Shown here one piece after another: positions 8,998 through 17,607 of a stretch of DNA of 64,000 nt. The notes beneath the pieces are model-generated. The model was not told where the DNA came from. It did not search any database and worked only from the letters and a program-made list of their open reading frames with translations. How positions within the stretch are numbered: the first letter of the stretch is position 1; every line of letters starts with the position of its first letter. Where the stretch lies: the NCBI GenBank assembly GCA_965203685.1, contig OZ241908.1:5580001-5644000 (forward strand). The letters are read 5' to 3'. A program made the translations under genes and the position numbers. Source of the DNA: VXYL01 sp965203685. Lineage in GTDB: Bacteria > Pseudomonadota > Gammaproteobacteria > Pseudomonadales > Azotimanducaceae.

Positions 8998-10170
8998 ATG
9001 AGATTTAGCACGAGCCGAGACACCTTGCTGAGGCCGCTGCGGGTCGCCACGGGCGTCGTCGAGCGGCGCCAGACGTTACCGGTGCTCGCGAATCTGCTCG
9101 TCGAGGCGAGCGACGACGGCCTGACATTGCGTGGCACCGACCTAGAAGTGGAGATCGTCGCCCGCGTGAGCAGCGGCATCGACGTTGAGCAGGCGGGGGC
9201 CACGACGATTCCCGCGCACAAGTTGGCGGAGATCTGGCAGTCGCTGCCTGACGGCATGGATGTCAGCGTGGCGTTGGAGCAGGATCGTGCCGTTGTCCGT
9301 TCGGGGCGGAGCCGCTTTGCGTTGGCGACCATTCCCGCTGCGGAATTTCCAACGGAGCGTTCTGCCGGCGATCTGGCGGACAGGGCGGCTGCCGACGACG
9401 CGTCGACTGGCGAGACTTCGGTGGACGAGTCCGAAGTGGACATCGTTTTGCCGAGGTCCGACATGCACAAGCTGTTGGAGCGCACCAAGTTCGCCATGGC
9501 GAACGGCGACCCCCGGTACTTCCTCAATGGGCTGCTGCTCGAGCTGACGAGTCACAACCTTCGCGCGGCAGCGTCCGATGGCCATCGCATGGCGCTGTGT
9601 ACCCTGGACGGTGGCGCCGCCGGGTTGCAGGAACGGGAGCGGGCGATCATCCCGCGCAAGAGCGTGCAGGATCTCGAACGGCTGATTGGCGACAGCGACG
9701 AGGACGTGCACTTGGCGGTCGGCAAGACGCGGCTACGCGCATCGCAGGGGGATTACACGCTTACGACCAAGCTCGTCGACGGTCCCTACCCCGATGTCGA
9801 TCGCCTGATTCCACGCAACACCGACCACTCCGTCACGGGTGACCGAGAGACACTGCGCCAGGCCTTGCACCGCGCGGCGATTCTGTCGAGCGACCGGGCG
9901 CCGGAAGTGCGCCTGACCATGGAAGGGGAACTCCTCACCATCCGCGCGACGAACCCGGAGCACGAGGAAGCCGAGGAAGTCGTCGCCGTGGACTACGATG
10001 GCTCGCAGTCCATGGAGATTGGCTTCAACGCGCGGTACATACAGGACGTCCTGGGTGCGCTGGACACGGAGTCGATCCGCGTTTCGATGCCGGAAGGCAA
10101 TTCCATCGCGCTGATCGAGGGGCCGGGCGCCGAGGACTCCCAGTACATCGTCATGCCCGTGCGGCTGTGA
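8998..10170 (+). CDS. dnaN: DNA polymerase III subunit beta (sliding clamp)
   Basis: Ring-shaped processivity clamp. At 390 residues it exceeds the usual 366-370. The extra length is an acidic, alanine-rich insert at about residues 121-145, exactly in the linker between clamp domains 1 and 2. Domain 2 landmarks are RYFLNGLLLEL and ASDGHRMAL. The domain 2/3 linker has YPDVDRLIP, and the C-terminus ends YIVMPVRL. It lies 38 bp after dnaA. It is a useful internal reference for the clamp-like C-terminal domain of the sigma factor at 32513-33814. Confidence 0.97.
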   Translation: MRFSTSRDTLLRPLRVATGVVERRQTLPVLANLLVEASDDGLTLRGTDLEVEIVARVSSGIDVEQAGATTIPAHKLAEIWQSLPDGMDVSVALEQDRAVVRSGRSRFALATIPAAEFPTERSAGDLADRAAADDASTGETSVDESEVDIVLPRSDMHKLLERTKFAMANGDPRYFLNGLLLELTSHNLRAAASDGHRMALCTLDGGAAGLQERERAIIPRKSVQDLERLIGDSDEDVHLAVGKTRLRASQGDYTLTTKLVDGPYPDVDRLIPRNTDHSVTGDRETLRQALHRAAILSSDRAPEVRLTMEGELLTIRATNPEHEEAEEVVAVDYDGSQSMEIGFNARYIQDVLGALDTESIRVSMPEGNSIALIEGPGAEDSQYIVMPVRL

Positions 10171-10203
10171 CCGCCGTCCGGTAGGACGGACGGGCATGGA
10201 CCG

Positions 10204-11274
10204 GTGGTCGTAGAGCGTCTCGATGTCGAGAACGTCCGCAATATCGAGGCTGCGCACCTGGAGTTCGATCCGGGGCTGAACCTCCTCGTCGGTCCCAATG
10301 GCGCCGGCAAGACGGCCGCGTTAGAGGCGTTGCACTTGGTCTTTCGTGGCCGCTCATTCCGCACCACCCGTACCGAGCGCGTGGTCCGCCATGGGTCGGA
10401 ACGCTTGGCCGTGGGCGCAGGTTGCCGCGATCCGGCACGAGGGCGCATCCGGGTCGCTTACGTCCGCGATGGTGGTCGTGTAGAGCTGTCCCGGGACGGC
10501 CACGCGGTGCGGCAATCGTCCGCCATCGCGACGCTCCAGCCGATCCAACTGCTTCTGCCGGACCTGTCCGACCTGGTCTTCGGTGCTCCCGCGATGCGCC
10601 GGCAGTGGCTGGATTGGGGGACGTTTCACGTGAAACACGACCATGCCGCCACGCTGCGGGACTACCTGCGCGTCCTGCGCCAACGCAACGCGCTGTTGCG
10701 CGTGGACGATCGGCAGACGCTCCATGTGTGGACGGAGCAGGTCGCGGAACTCGGCGAGCGGGTTGCCGCAAACCGCCACGACTACTTCGATCTGCTCAAG
10801 CCCGAGATAGAACTGTCCTTGGCCGCGCTGCACGCTGAAGTTCCGATCGAGGTCGATTACTGGCCCGGTTGGCGGGGCGAACACCTAGCCGAAACGCTAG
10901 GCGAACAGCATGATCGCGATGTAAAATCGGGCTTGACCAATGCGGGGCCGCATCGAGCGGACATCGGAATCAAGTGCGAGCAGGGCGATGCTTCTCAAAT
11001 GTTGTCCCGTGGGCAGGGCAAAGTCGTCGCTAGCGCGCTGCGTCTCGCCCAGGCTAGGCACTTGGCTACGGCGGGCAGACGATCATTGTTTCTCATAGAC
11101 GATGTCGGTGCCGAGCTCGACGGGGCCCACAACGAACGACTCGCCACGGTGCTTGACGACATGGATTGTCAGATCGTTGCCACCTCGGCGAATCCCGGCG
11201 CGGGGGACGTGTTGAGCGGTAGCCGCGGCGGTCGACTGTTTCACGTGGAACATGGGCGGCTCACCGCCGCTTAA
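10204..11274 (+). CDS. recF: DNA replication and repair protein RecF
   Basis: SMC-like ATPase that loads RecA at gaps through the RecFOR pathway. Walker A is GPNGAGKTAALE near residue 32. The ABC-type signature is LSRGQGKVVASALRLAQ, followed by Walker B LFLIDDVGAELD. Length 356 residues, normal. The start is GTG at 10204, 33 bp after dnaN. A region with paired hairpin repeats separates it from gyrB. Confidence 0.95.
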   Translation: MVVERLDVENVRNIEAAHLEFDPGLNLLVGPNGAGKTAALEALHLVFRGRSFRTTRTERVVRHGSERLAVGAGCRDPARGRIRVAYVRDGGRVELSRDGHAVRQSSAIATLQPIQLLLPDLSDLVFGAPAMRRQWLDWGTFHVKHDHAATLRDYLRVLRQRNALLRVDDRQTLHVWTEQVAELGERVAANRHDYFDLLKPEIELSLAALHAEVPIEVDYWPGWRGEHLAETLGEQHDRDVKSGLTNAGPHRADIGIKCEQGDASQMLSRGQGKVVASALRLAQARHLATAGRRSLFLIDDVGAELDGAHNERLATVLDDMDCQIVATSANPGAGDVLSGSRGGRLFHVEHGRLTAA

Positions 11275-11310
11275 GAGCTAGGCGCGTCGCGCAAGCGGCG
11301 AAGCGATGAC

Positions 11311-11366
11311 CCATGCGAGGGGCTTACCCCTCGCGCACAACCCATGCGAGGGGCAAGCCCCTCGCG
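11311..11366. repeat. two tandem hairpin repeats, family B
   Basis: Two copies, about 31 bp apart, of an 8-bp perfect hairpin GCGAGGGG/CCCCTCGC with 4-nt loops (stems 11315-11334 and 11346-11365), each preceded by CCAT and followed by GCAC. A further GC hairpin GGCCCC-TCT-GGGGCC follows at about 11374-11388. Other copies of family B lie at 38178 and 52967. They sit between recF and gyrB, so they may attenuate or terminate between the two genes; no T-tract is present. Confidence 0.85.
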
Positions 11367-11408
11367 CACCCCGGGCCCCTCTGGGGCCTTCGGACGGAAC
11401 GATTGGCG

Positions 11409-13835
11409 ATGGCAGAGCACCAGGGACCGGACGACGACAGCGAGACGTACGACTCGCGCAATATCAAGGTGTTGCGCGGTCTTGACGCTGTTCGTAAACG
11501 TCCGGGAATGTACATTGGCGACACCGATGACGGCACCGGGCTGCACCATATGGTGCAGGAGCTGGTGGACAACGCCATCGACGAGGCGCTGGCGGGCTAC
11601 TGCGATGAAATCGACGTGGTCATCCATCCGGGAGAATCGGTCACGGTTCGGGACAACGGTCGCGGCATGCCCGTGGACATCCACGACGAGGAAGGCGTTT
11701 CCGCTGCGGAAGTGATCCTGACGACGCTCCACTCCGGCGGCAAGTTCGACGCGAGTTCCTACAAGGTGTCCGGGGGCCTGCACGGTGTCGGCGCCTCGGT
11801 GGTCAATGCCTTGTCGGAAACGTTCCGGCTGATCGTGCGGCGGGACGGCAAGGTCTATCAGCAGACCTACCAGCACGGCGAGCCCGATGGGCCGCTCGCG
11901 GTCGTGGGTGAAACCGAGTCGCGGGGCACCGAGTGCGTCTTCAAGCCGTCGCAGGAGACCTTCTCGCACATCGACTTCCAATACGACCTGTTGGCCAGGA
12001 AGCTCCGCGAACTCGCGTTCCTGAACGCGGGTGTGGCCATCAACCTGCGCGACGAACGTTCGGGCAAGCAGGAGCGCTTCCTGTACGAGGGCGGCCTGCG
12101 GGCGTTTGTCGACTACTTGAACCGCAACAAGACCGCGCTCAACGAGGTGTTCCACTTCGAGCACGCTCGCGACGACGGCATCACGGTCGAGGTCGCGATG
12201 CAGTGGAACGATGGTTTCCAGGAGCAGGTCTTCGCCTATACGAACAACATTCCACAGTCGGACGGCGGCACGCACCTCGCAGGGTTCCGCTCGGCGCTCA
12301 CCAGGTCGCTGAACTCTTATATTGAACGCGAGAACCTGGCCAAGAAGGCGCAGGTCACGACGACCGGCGACGATGCCCGTGAAGGCCTGACTGCCGTCGT
12401 CTCGGTCAAGGTTCCCGACCCCAAGTTCTCCTCGCAGACGAAGGACAAGCTGGTCTCCAGCGAGGTCAAGCCCGCGGTCGAGCAGGACTTGGCCCGCCAC
12501 TTCGGTGCCTACCTGGAAGAGCGGCCCCAGGACGCCAGGCAAGTCGTAACCAAGATGATCGATGCGGCGCGCGCCCGGGAAGCGGCCCGCAAGGCTCGCG
12601 AGATGACACGGCGCAAGGGGGCACTGGACATCGCCGGCCTCCCAGGGAAGCTAGCCGACTGCCAGGAAAAGGACCCCGCGCTGTCGGAGGTCTTCATCGT
12701 CGAGGGCGACTCGGCGGGCGGCTCGGCCAAGCAGGGCCGAGACCGGCGCACGCAAGCCATCCTGCCGCTGCGCGGCAAGATCCTGAACGTGGAGAAGGCC
12801 CGTTTCGACAAGATGCTGTCATCGGCGGAGGTCGGGACCCTCGTGACCGCGCTCGGATGCGGGATTGGGCGCAGCGAGTTCGAACTGGACAAGCTCCGTT
12901 ACCACCGCGTCATCATCATGACCGACGCCGACGTGGACGGCTCCCACATCCGCACGCTGCTTCTGACGTTCTTCTTCCGCCACATGGCGGAACTGATCGA
13001 GCACGGCCACGTGTACATCGCGCTGCCGCCCCTCTACAGGGTGAAAAGAGGTCGGCAAGAGCGCTACGTCAAGGACGACGACGAACTCGAGGCGTACTTT
13101 CTGCAATCGGCGCTTGAGGGCTCGAGGCTCTATGTCAACCCCGATGCGCCACCCATCGACCCGGCGGGTCTTGAGCGATTGGCCCGGGACTACCAGGACA
13201 TAGAAACGCGCTTGGAAGCCTTGGACAGGGTGTACCCGGTGCCGCTTACCAAGGCGTTGCTGGATGCACCGCCGCTGGACCTCGACGACTTACGCGACGC
13301 CGACCGCATGGCCGAGTGGCTAGGGGCGTACGCGGAAGCTCTGCCGGGCGACGCCGAGTACAACTTGACGTTGGAGATGGATCGGGAACACCAGATCCAC
13401 CGACCGCGGATCGCTTGGCAGGCGCACGGCATTGCGCAGTCGTCCGTACTGGGCTACGACTTCTTCGCGTCGGCGGAGTACGCACGCTTGAAGGAGGTCG
13501 CGGCCACGTTGGCGGACCTGCTTCAGGAGGGTGCCTACGTCGAGCGCGGGGAACGGCGCCACGAGGTCGCGGCGTTCCCGGAGGCACTCACGTGGATGCG
13601 CGACCAGGCTCGGCGCGGCGTGGACATTCAGCATTACAAGGGCTTGGGCGAGATGGACCCGGAGCAGCTCTGGGAGACCACGATGGACCCGGAAGTCCGC
13701 CGGATGCTCCGCGTGAGCGTCGACGATGTGATCGCCGCGGACCAGATGTTCGCCACGTTGATGGGGGAGCACGTGGAACCGCGCCGCGAGTTCATCGAGG
13801 CGAACGCGCTCCTGGTCGTGAATCTCGACGTCTAG
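11409..13835 (+). CDS. gyrB: DNA gyrase subunit B
   Basis: ATPase subunit of gyrase, which introduces negative supercoils with GyrA. Length 808 residues, the long gammaproteobacterial form. The GHKL ATPase has DNGRGMPVDIHDEEG and GGLHGVGASVVNAL. The Toprim domain has EGDSAGGSAKQGRDR, PLRGKILNVEKAR and TDADVDGSHIRTLL. The C-terminus has HYKGLGEMDPEQLWETTMDP. The start is the ATG at 11409. The open frame upstream (from 11313) runs through the hairpin repeats and is not gyrase. Confidence 0.97.
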   Translation: MAEHQGPDDDSETYDSRNIKVLRGLDAVRKRPGMYIGDTDDGTGLHHMVQELVDNAIDEALAGYCDEIDVVIHPGESVTVRDNGRGMPVDIHDEEGVSAAEVILTTLHSGGKFDASSYKVSGGLHGVGASVVNALSETFRLIVRRDGKVYQQTYQHGEPDGPLAVVGETESRGTECVFKPSQETFSHIDFQYDLLARKLRELAFLNAGVAINLRDERSGKQERFLYEGGLRAFVDYLNRNKTALNEVFHFEHARDDGITVEVAMQWNDGFQEQVFAYTNNIPQSDGGTHLAGFRSALTRSLNSYIERENLAKKAQVTTTGDDAREGLTAVVSVKVPDPKFSSQTKDKLVSSEVKPAVEQDLARHFGAYLEERPQDARQVVTKMIDAARAREAARKAREMTRRKGALDIAGLPGKLADCQEKDPALSEVFIVEGDSAGGSAKQGRDRRTQAILPLRGKILNVEKARFDKMLSSAEVGTLVTALGCGIGRSEFELDKLRYHRVIIMTDADVDGSHIRTLLLTFFFRHMAELIEHGHVYIALPPLYRVKRGRQERYVKDDDELEAYFLQSALEGSRLYVNPDAPPIDPAGLERLARDYQDIETRLEALDRVYPVPLTKALLDAPPLDLDDLRDADRMAEWLGAYAEALPGDAEYNLTLEMDREHQIHRPRIAWQAHGIAQSSVLGYDFFASAEYARLKEVAATLADLLQEGAYVERGERRHEVAAFPEALTWMRDQARRGVDIQHYKGLGEMDPEQLWETTMDPEVRRMLRVSVDDVIAADQMFATLMGEHVEPRREFIEANALLVVNLDV

Positions 13836-13836
13836 G

Positions 13837-13880
13837 CGAGTCGCCTGGCGGCGACTCGATCGAGAACGCTCCGCGTTCTC
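13837..13880. terminator. double hairpin between gyrB and the acyltransferase gene (includes family C)
   Basis: Two strong back-to-back hairpins start 2 bp after the gyrB stop: CGAGTCGCC/GGCGACTCG (9 bp, loop TGGC, 13837-13858) and GAGAACGC/GCGTTCTC (8 bp, loop TCC, 13862-13880). The second has a near-identical copy at 38062-38082. They separate two convergent genes, so a bidirectional terminator role is reasonable, although there is no T-run on either strand. Confidence 0.6.
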
Positions 13881-13936
13881 CCACCGGCGTCACGGAAACT
13901 TGACCCAATCGTAGACATCAGCCGCTCTCAACGCAT

Positions 13937-14686
13937 CTAAGGCTGGAATGCGGACGAGGACGTCCGCGTACCGTCCAGGCGACCCATCTGTTGGTGTAGC
14001 CAGTCCTCGCACAACTGGTTGATTTCGCTAGACTTCCTGCCTTCCGCTTGGAAAGGTTCGGAGATTTGGACGACGATCTCGCCGGGGTGTTTGAGGAATC
14101 GCCGCGCGGGCCAAACCCGTCCGGCGTTGTGGGCGATGACGATGACGTCTGTTCCGGTGGCCGCGGCCAACGCTGCTCCGCCGCGGTAGAACTTGCCGCG
14201 CTCGCCGGAAAGGAGCCGCGTCCCTTCCGGAAAGAGGGCGATGTACATGCCGCGGTCCAGGCGATCTTTACCGCGCGCGATGAATTGACGTAACGCCGTG
14301 GCGGGCTTGGCCCGGTCGATGGCGATCGGTCGCACCATGGCGAAGGCCCAACCCCAGAGCGGGATGCGGAGGAGTTCGCGCTTCACGAGCGGCGCTTGAG
14401 GGCTCACGAGCGTTGGCACCCAAAGCGTCTCCCAGGTGCTCTCGTGGCGGATGAGGAAAATGCACGGATCCTTCGGGATTCGTTCCAGGCCAGCCACGCG
14501 CACGCGGATTCCGCAGGTCGCCTTGAGCCACCAAAGCGCGGTACGAGTCCACACCCCGATGATGAAGTCATAGCGTCGTCGCAACGGCATGGCCCATCCG
14601 ACGAGTACCGAAAGGGTCGCCCAGAAAACAGTCATCGAGACGTACCCAAGGTAAAAGAGCGCGGACCTTATACCGGGAATAATCAA
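13937..14686 (-). CDS. 1-acyl-sn-glycerol-3-phosphate acyltransferase (PlsC-like)
   Basis: Membrane acyltransferase that makes phosphatidic acid from lysophosphatidic acid. Length 249 residues. It has an N-terminal hydrophobic segment (about 8-30) and the catalytic block HESTWE (H-x4-E, a common variant of HX4D) near residue 82. FPEGTR follows near residue 157 as the glycerophosphate-binding motif. The last ten residues (GTRTSSSAFQP) are encoded by a family A hairpin repeat at 13945-13972, so the native C-terminus was probably extended or replaced by the repeat. It starts 4 bp after the trkH stop on the same strand and is probably cotranscribed with it. Confidence 0.88.
   Translation of the reverse strand: MIIPGIRSALFYLGYVSMTVFWATLSVLVGWAMPLRRRYDFIIGVWTRTALWWLKATCGIRVRVAGLERIPKDPCIFLIRHESTWETLWVPTLVSPQAPLVKRELLRIPLWGWAFAMVRPIAIDRAKPATALRQFIARGKDRLDRGMYIALFPEGTRLLSGERGKFYRGGAALAAATGTDVIVIAHNAGRVWPARRFLKHPGEIVVQISEPFQAEGRKSSEINQLCEDWLHQQMGRLDGTRTSSSAFQP
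13945..13972. repeat. hairpin repeat, family A, inside the 3' end of the acyltransferase gene
   Basis: The same 28-bp unit as at 2948, 20062 and 20155: 7-bp stem GCGGACG/CGTCCGC, loop AGGA, flanks GGAAT and GTACC. It is translated as part of the acyltransferase tail. Confidence 0.9.
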
Positions 14687-14690
14687 CGAC

Positions 14691-16136
14691 TTAGGTTCGC
14701 CAATACTCGGGTGTGAGTACGATGATGAGAGTGAAGATCTCGAGTCGGCCGAGAAGCATGGCGAGCATCAGCACCCACTTCGCGGCGCTGGGCAGGTCTT
14801 GATAGTTGCTCGCGACTTCGCCGAGGCCGGGGCCGAGATTGTTGAGGTTGGCCGCAACCGCCGAGAATGCCGACAGGAAGTCGAGGTCGGAGATGGCGAG
14901 GAGGATGCATACCATCATCACGAAGGCGATCAGGTAGATGGCGAAGAAGCCCCACACGGCATCCACGGCCCGGTCGGGGACCAGACGGTCGCCGAACTTG
15001 ATGAGGAAGACGCCGTTGGGATGGATCAGGCGGCGTATCTCGCGCAACCCCTGGCGGTAGATCAGCAGCACGCGGTACATCTTCAAGCCGCCGGCCGTTG
15101 AACCGGCGCAGCCACCCGCGAACGCCGTGAACACCATGACCACCGTCGCCAGCACGGGCCAGGTGTCGTGGTCCGTGGTGGTGAAACCGGTGGTGGTCGC
15201 GATCGAAACGGCGTGGAAGAGCCCGTCGCGCACCGGGGATGCGGTCGCTTCGGGTGCCATGGCGAGGGTCACGATCACAACCAGGGCGGCCACGGCCAGC
15301 ACCCCAAGGTAGAGGCGCAGTTCGGAGTCGCGGGCGTAGATGGAGAAGCGCCTGCGCACCAATACCGCGAAGTGCAGCGCGAAACTGATTCCTGCGATCG
15401 TCATGAAGGCGATTGCGACGGACTCCACTGCGCGGCTGTCGAAGAAGCCGAGGCTCGCGTCATGCGTTGAGAAACCGCCGATGGCGACGGTCGAGAAGGC
15501 GTGGCAGATCGCGTCGAACACCCCCATGCCGGCGATCCAGTAGGCGACCCCGCAGGCGATCGTCAGCCCCAGGTAGATGAGCCAGAGCGCCTTGGCCGTT
15601 CCCGCTATTCGCGGCGTCAGCTTGGCGTCCTTCACGGGCCCTGGGGACTCGGTGCGATACAACTGCATGCCACCGATGCCGAGCATCGGTAGCACGGCGA
15701 CAGCCAGCACGATGATCCCCATGCCACCGAGCCACTGCAGCAACTGCCGATAGAACAGGATCGACCGTGGCAGGTCGTCGAGACCGGTGACGACGGTCGC
15801 CCCGGTGGTCGTCAACCCGGAGAGCGACTCGAACGCCGCGTCGGTGAAGGAGGCGGTGGTGTCGGGTGCCAGGTACATCGGCACGGCGCCGGTGAACCCC
15901 AGGCCCAGGTAGAACAGGACGGTGATCAGGAAACCGTCCCGGCTGCGTAACTCGAGGCCCCCGCGACCGGTCAGCCAGAATACGACGCCGGCACTGGCGT
16001 TGATGATCAGCGCAAGCAGGAATACGCGGGCGGTCGGCTCGTCGTAGATCCATGCGACCACCATCGGCAGGAGTTGCGCCGTGCTGAACAGCAGAAGCAG
16101 GCCGCCGGTGATGCGCAGGATTGACCGCAGCCGCAT
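14691..16136 (-). CDS. trkH: Trk potassium uptake protein TrkH
   Basis: Channel-forming subunit of the Trk potassium uptake system, 481 residues, about ten membrane segments. All four pore-loop selectivity segments can be seen: LTTTGATV (about 110), STVAIGGFST (about 217), ATTTGFTTTD (about 313) and GGCAGSTAGG (about 341). Each carries the key glycine. It lies 55 bp downstream of trkA on the same strand, giving a trkA-trkH operon for its gating partner and the channel. Confidence 0.95.
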   Translation of the reverse strand: MRLRSILRITGGLLLLFSTAQLLPMVVAWIYDEPTARVFLLALIINASAGVVFWLTGRGGLELRSRDGFLITVLFYLGLGFTGAVPMYLAPDTTASFTDAAFESLSGLTTTGATVVTGLDDLPRSILFYRQLLQWLGGMGIIVLAVAVLPMLGIGGMQLYRTESPGPVKDAKLTPRIAGTAKALWLIYLGLTIACGVAYWIAGMGVFDAICHAFSTVAIGGFSTHDASLGFFDSRAVESVAIAFMTIAGISFALHFAVLVRRRFSIYARDSELRLYLGVLAVAALVVIVTLAMAPEATASPVRDGLFHAVSIATTTGFTTTDHDTWPVLATVVMVFTAFAGGCAGSTAGGLKMYRVLLIYRQGLREIRRLIHPNGVFLIKFGDRLVPDRAVDAVWGFFAIYLIAFVMMVCILLAISDLDFLSAFSAVAANLNNLGPGLGEVASNYQDLPSAAKWVLMLAMLLGRLEIFTLIIVLTPEYWRT

Positions 16137-16191
16137 GGGTCAGGACTCCGCGGAACTGGCGAATCCGGTACGGCGGCGGCTTGGGTGCACG

Positions 16192-17586
16192 CTAGAAAAA
16201 GCCCAGGCCGACTTGGAACAGCCGCTCGACGGCCCGGATGCGGCCCTTGTCGATCAGGAACAGGATGACGTGATCGTCGTTTTTGATCACCACGTCGTCG
16301 GCGGCGATGATCGGTTTGTTGCCCCTGACGATGGCACCGATGGTCACCCCCGCGGGCAGGGAGATCTGCCCGACGCGGCGGTCGACCACGCGACTGGTGC
16401 GCGCGTCGCCGTGCACCACGGCCTCGAGCGCCTCGGCCGCACCGCGCCGCAAGCGATGAACCTGGGCCACGTCGCCGCGGCGGACATGGGAGAGGATCGA
16501 ACTCGTGGTGGCGAGTTGCGGTGACACCGCGATATCGATGTCGCTCCCCTGGACGACGTCGACGTAGGCGGGCTTGGTGATCAGTGACAGCACCTGGCGC
16601 ACGCCCAGCCTCTTGGCTAGCAGCGCGGACATGATGTTCACCTCGTCGTTGTTCGTCACGGCGCAGAACGCGTCGGTGTCCTCGATGTTCTCCTCGATCA
16701 ACAGGTCGCGATTGGTGGCGTCGCCGAGAATGGCTACCCCGGTGGAAAGGCGTTCGGCGACCATCTGTGCGCGGGATTCCGCGAACTCGATCACCTTGAC
16801 ATGGAAATCGTCCTCGATGGCCCGGGCGAGGAGGAGGCCGATGTTGCCACCGCCGGCGATGATGACGCGTTTGAATCGCCCCTCGAGGTGGCGCATCTCC
16901 GCCATGACGGCATTGATGTCATCGGCGGCGGCGATGAAGAACACGTCGTCGTCGACTTCGACGACCGTGTCTGCCGTTGGGATGATCGGCCGGCCTTGGC
17001 GGAAGATGGCCACGACCTTCGTATCCACGTTCGGGATGTGCTCGCGCAACGAGCGCAGTTGATGGCCAACCAACGGGCCGCCGTGGTACGTCCGCACCGC
17101 GACCAGCTTCACGCGGCCTTCGGCAAAGTCGAGAACCTGCAACGCGCCCGGGTACTGGAGCAGTTCCTTGATCTGCTCCATGACGGCTCGCTCGGGGTTG
17201 ATGAGCACGTCGATGGGCATGTGTTCGCGGCTGAAAAACTCGAACTGCGCGTCGTCGCCGTTGGGCCCAGTGATGTATTCGTTGGAGCGGATGCGCGCGA
17301 TCTTGCGGGGCGTCTTGAACAGCGAGTAGCACACCTGGCAGGCCACCATGTTGACTTCGTCGCTGTTGGTCACTGCAATCAGCAGGTCGACGTCGTCGGC
17401 GCCGGCCGCGAGCAAGGTATCGGGGCGCGAGGCGTGGCCGTGGATGGTCTGGATATCGAGCCGGTCCTTGAGCTCTTTCAGGCGGGCGGCATCCTCATCC
17501 ACCAACGTGATGTCGAAGTCCTCGCTCGCAAGGTTCTCGGCGAGCGTGCCCCCGGTCTGACCAGCCCCGAGAATGAGGATCTTCAT
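16192..17586 (-). CDS. trkA: Trk system potassium uptake regulator TrkA
   Basis: Cytosolic NAD(H)/ATP-binding gating ring of the Trk transporter, 464 residues. It contains two RCK modules. The first Rossmann site is ILGAGQTGGTLAENLA at the very N-terminus and the second is IIAGGGNIGLLLARAIE in the middle; each is followed by a TrkA_C half. The start is the ATG at 17586. The frame is open 67 codons further, but this is antisense to the next gene. Only 21 bp separate its start codon from the divergent methyltransferase gene. Confidence 0.96.
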   Translation of the reverse strand: MKILILGAGQTGGTLAENLASEDFDITLVDEDAARLKELKDRLDIQTIHGHASRPDTLLAAGADDVDLLIAVTNSDEVNMVACQVCYSLFKTPRKIARIRSNEYITGPNGDDAQFEFFSREHMPIDVLINPERAVMEQIKELLQYPGALQVLDFAEGRVKLVAVRTYHGGPLVGHQLRSLREHIPNVDTKVVAIFRQGRPIIPTADTVVEVDDDVFFIAAADDINAVMAEMRHLEGRFKRVIIAGGGNIGLLLARAIEDDFHVKVIEFAESRAQMVAERLSTGVAILGDATNRDLLIEENIEDTDAFCAVTNNDEVNIMSALLAKRLGVRQVLSLITKPAYVDVVQGSDIDIAVSPQLATTSSILSHVRRGDVAQVHRLRRGAAEALEAVVHGDARTSRVVDRRVGQISLPAGVTIGAIVRGNKPIIAADDVVIKNDDHVILFLIDKGRIRAVERLFQVGLGFF

Positions 17587-17607
17587 GGGCGATATTCTAC
17601 CGGTGCT

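Noticed and set aside
16801..17607. A long N-terminal extension of the methyltransferase
   Set aside because: It is antisense to trkA; the real protein starts at the ATG at 17608 after trkA ends.
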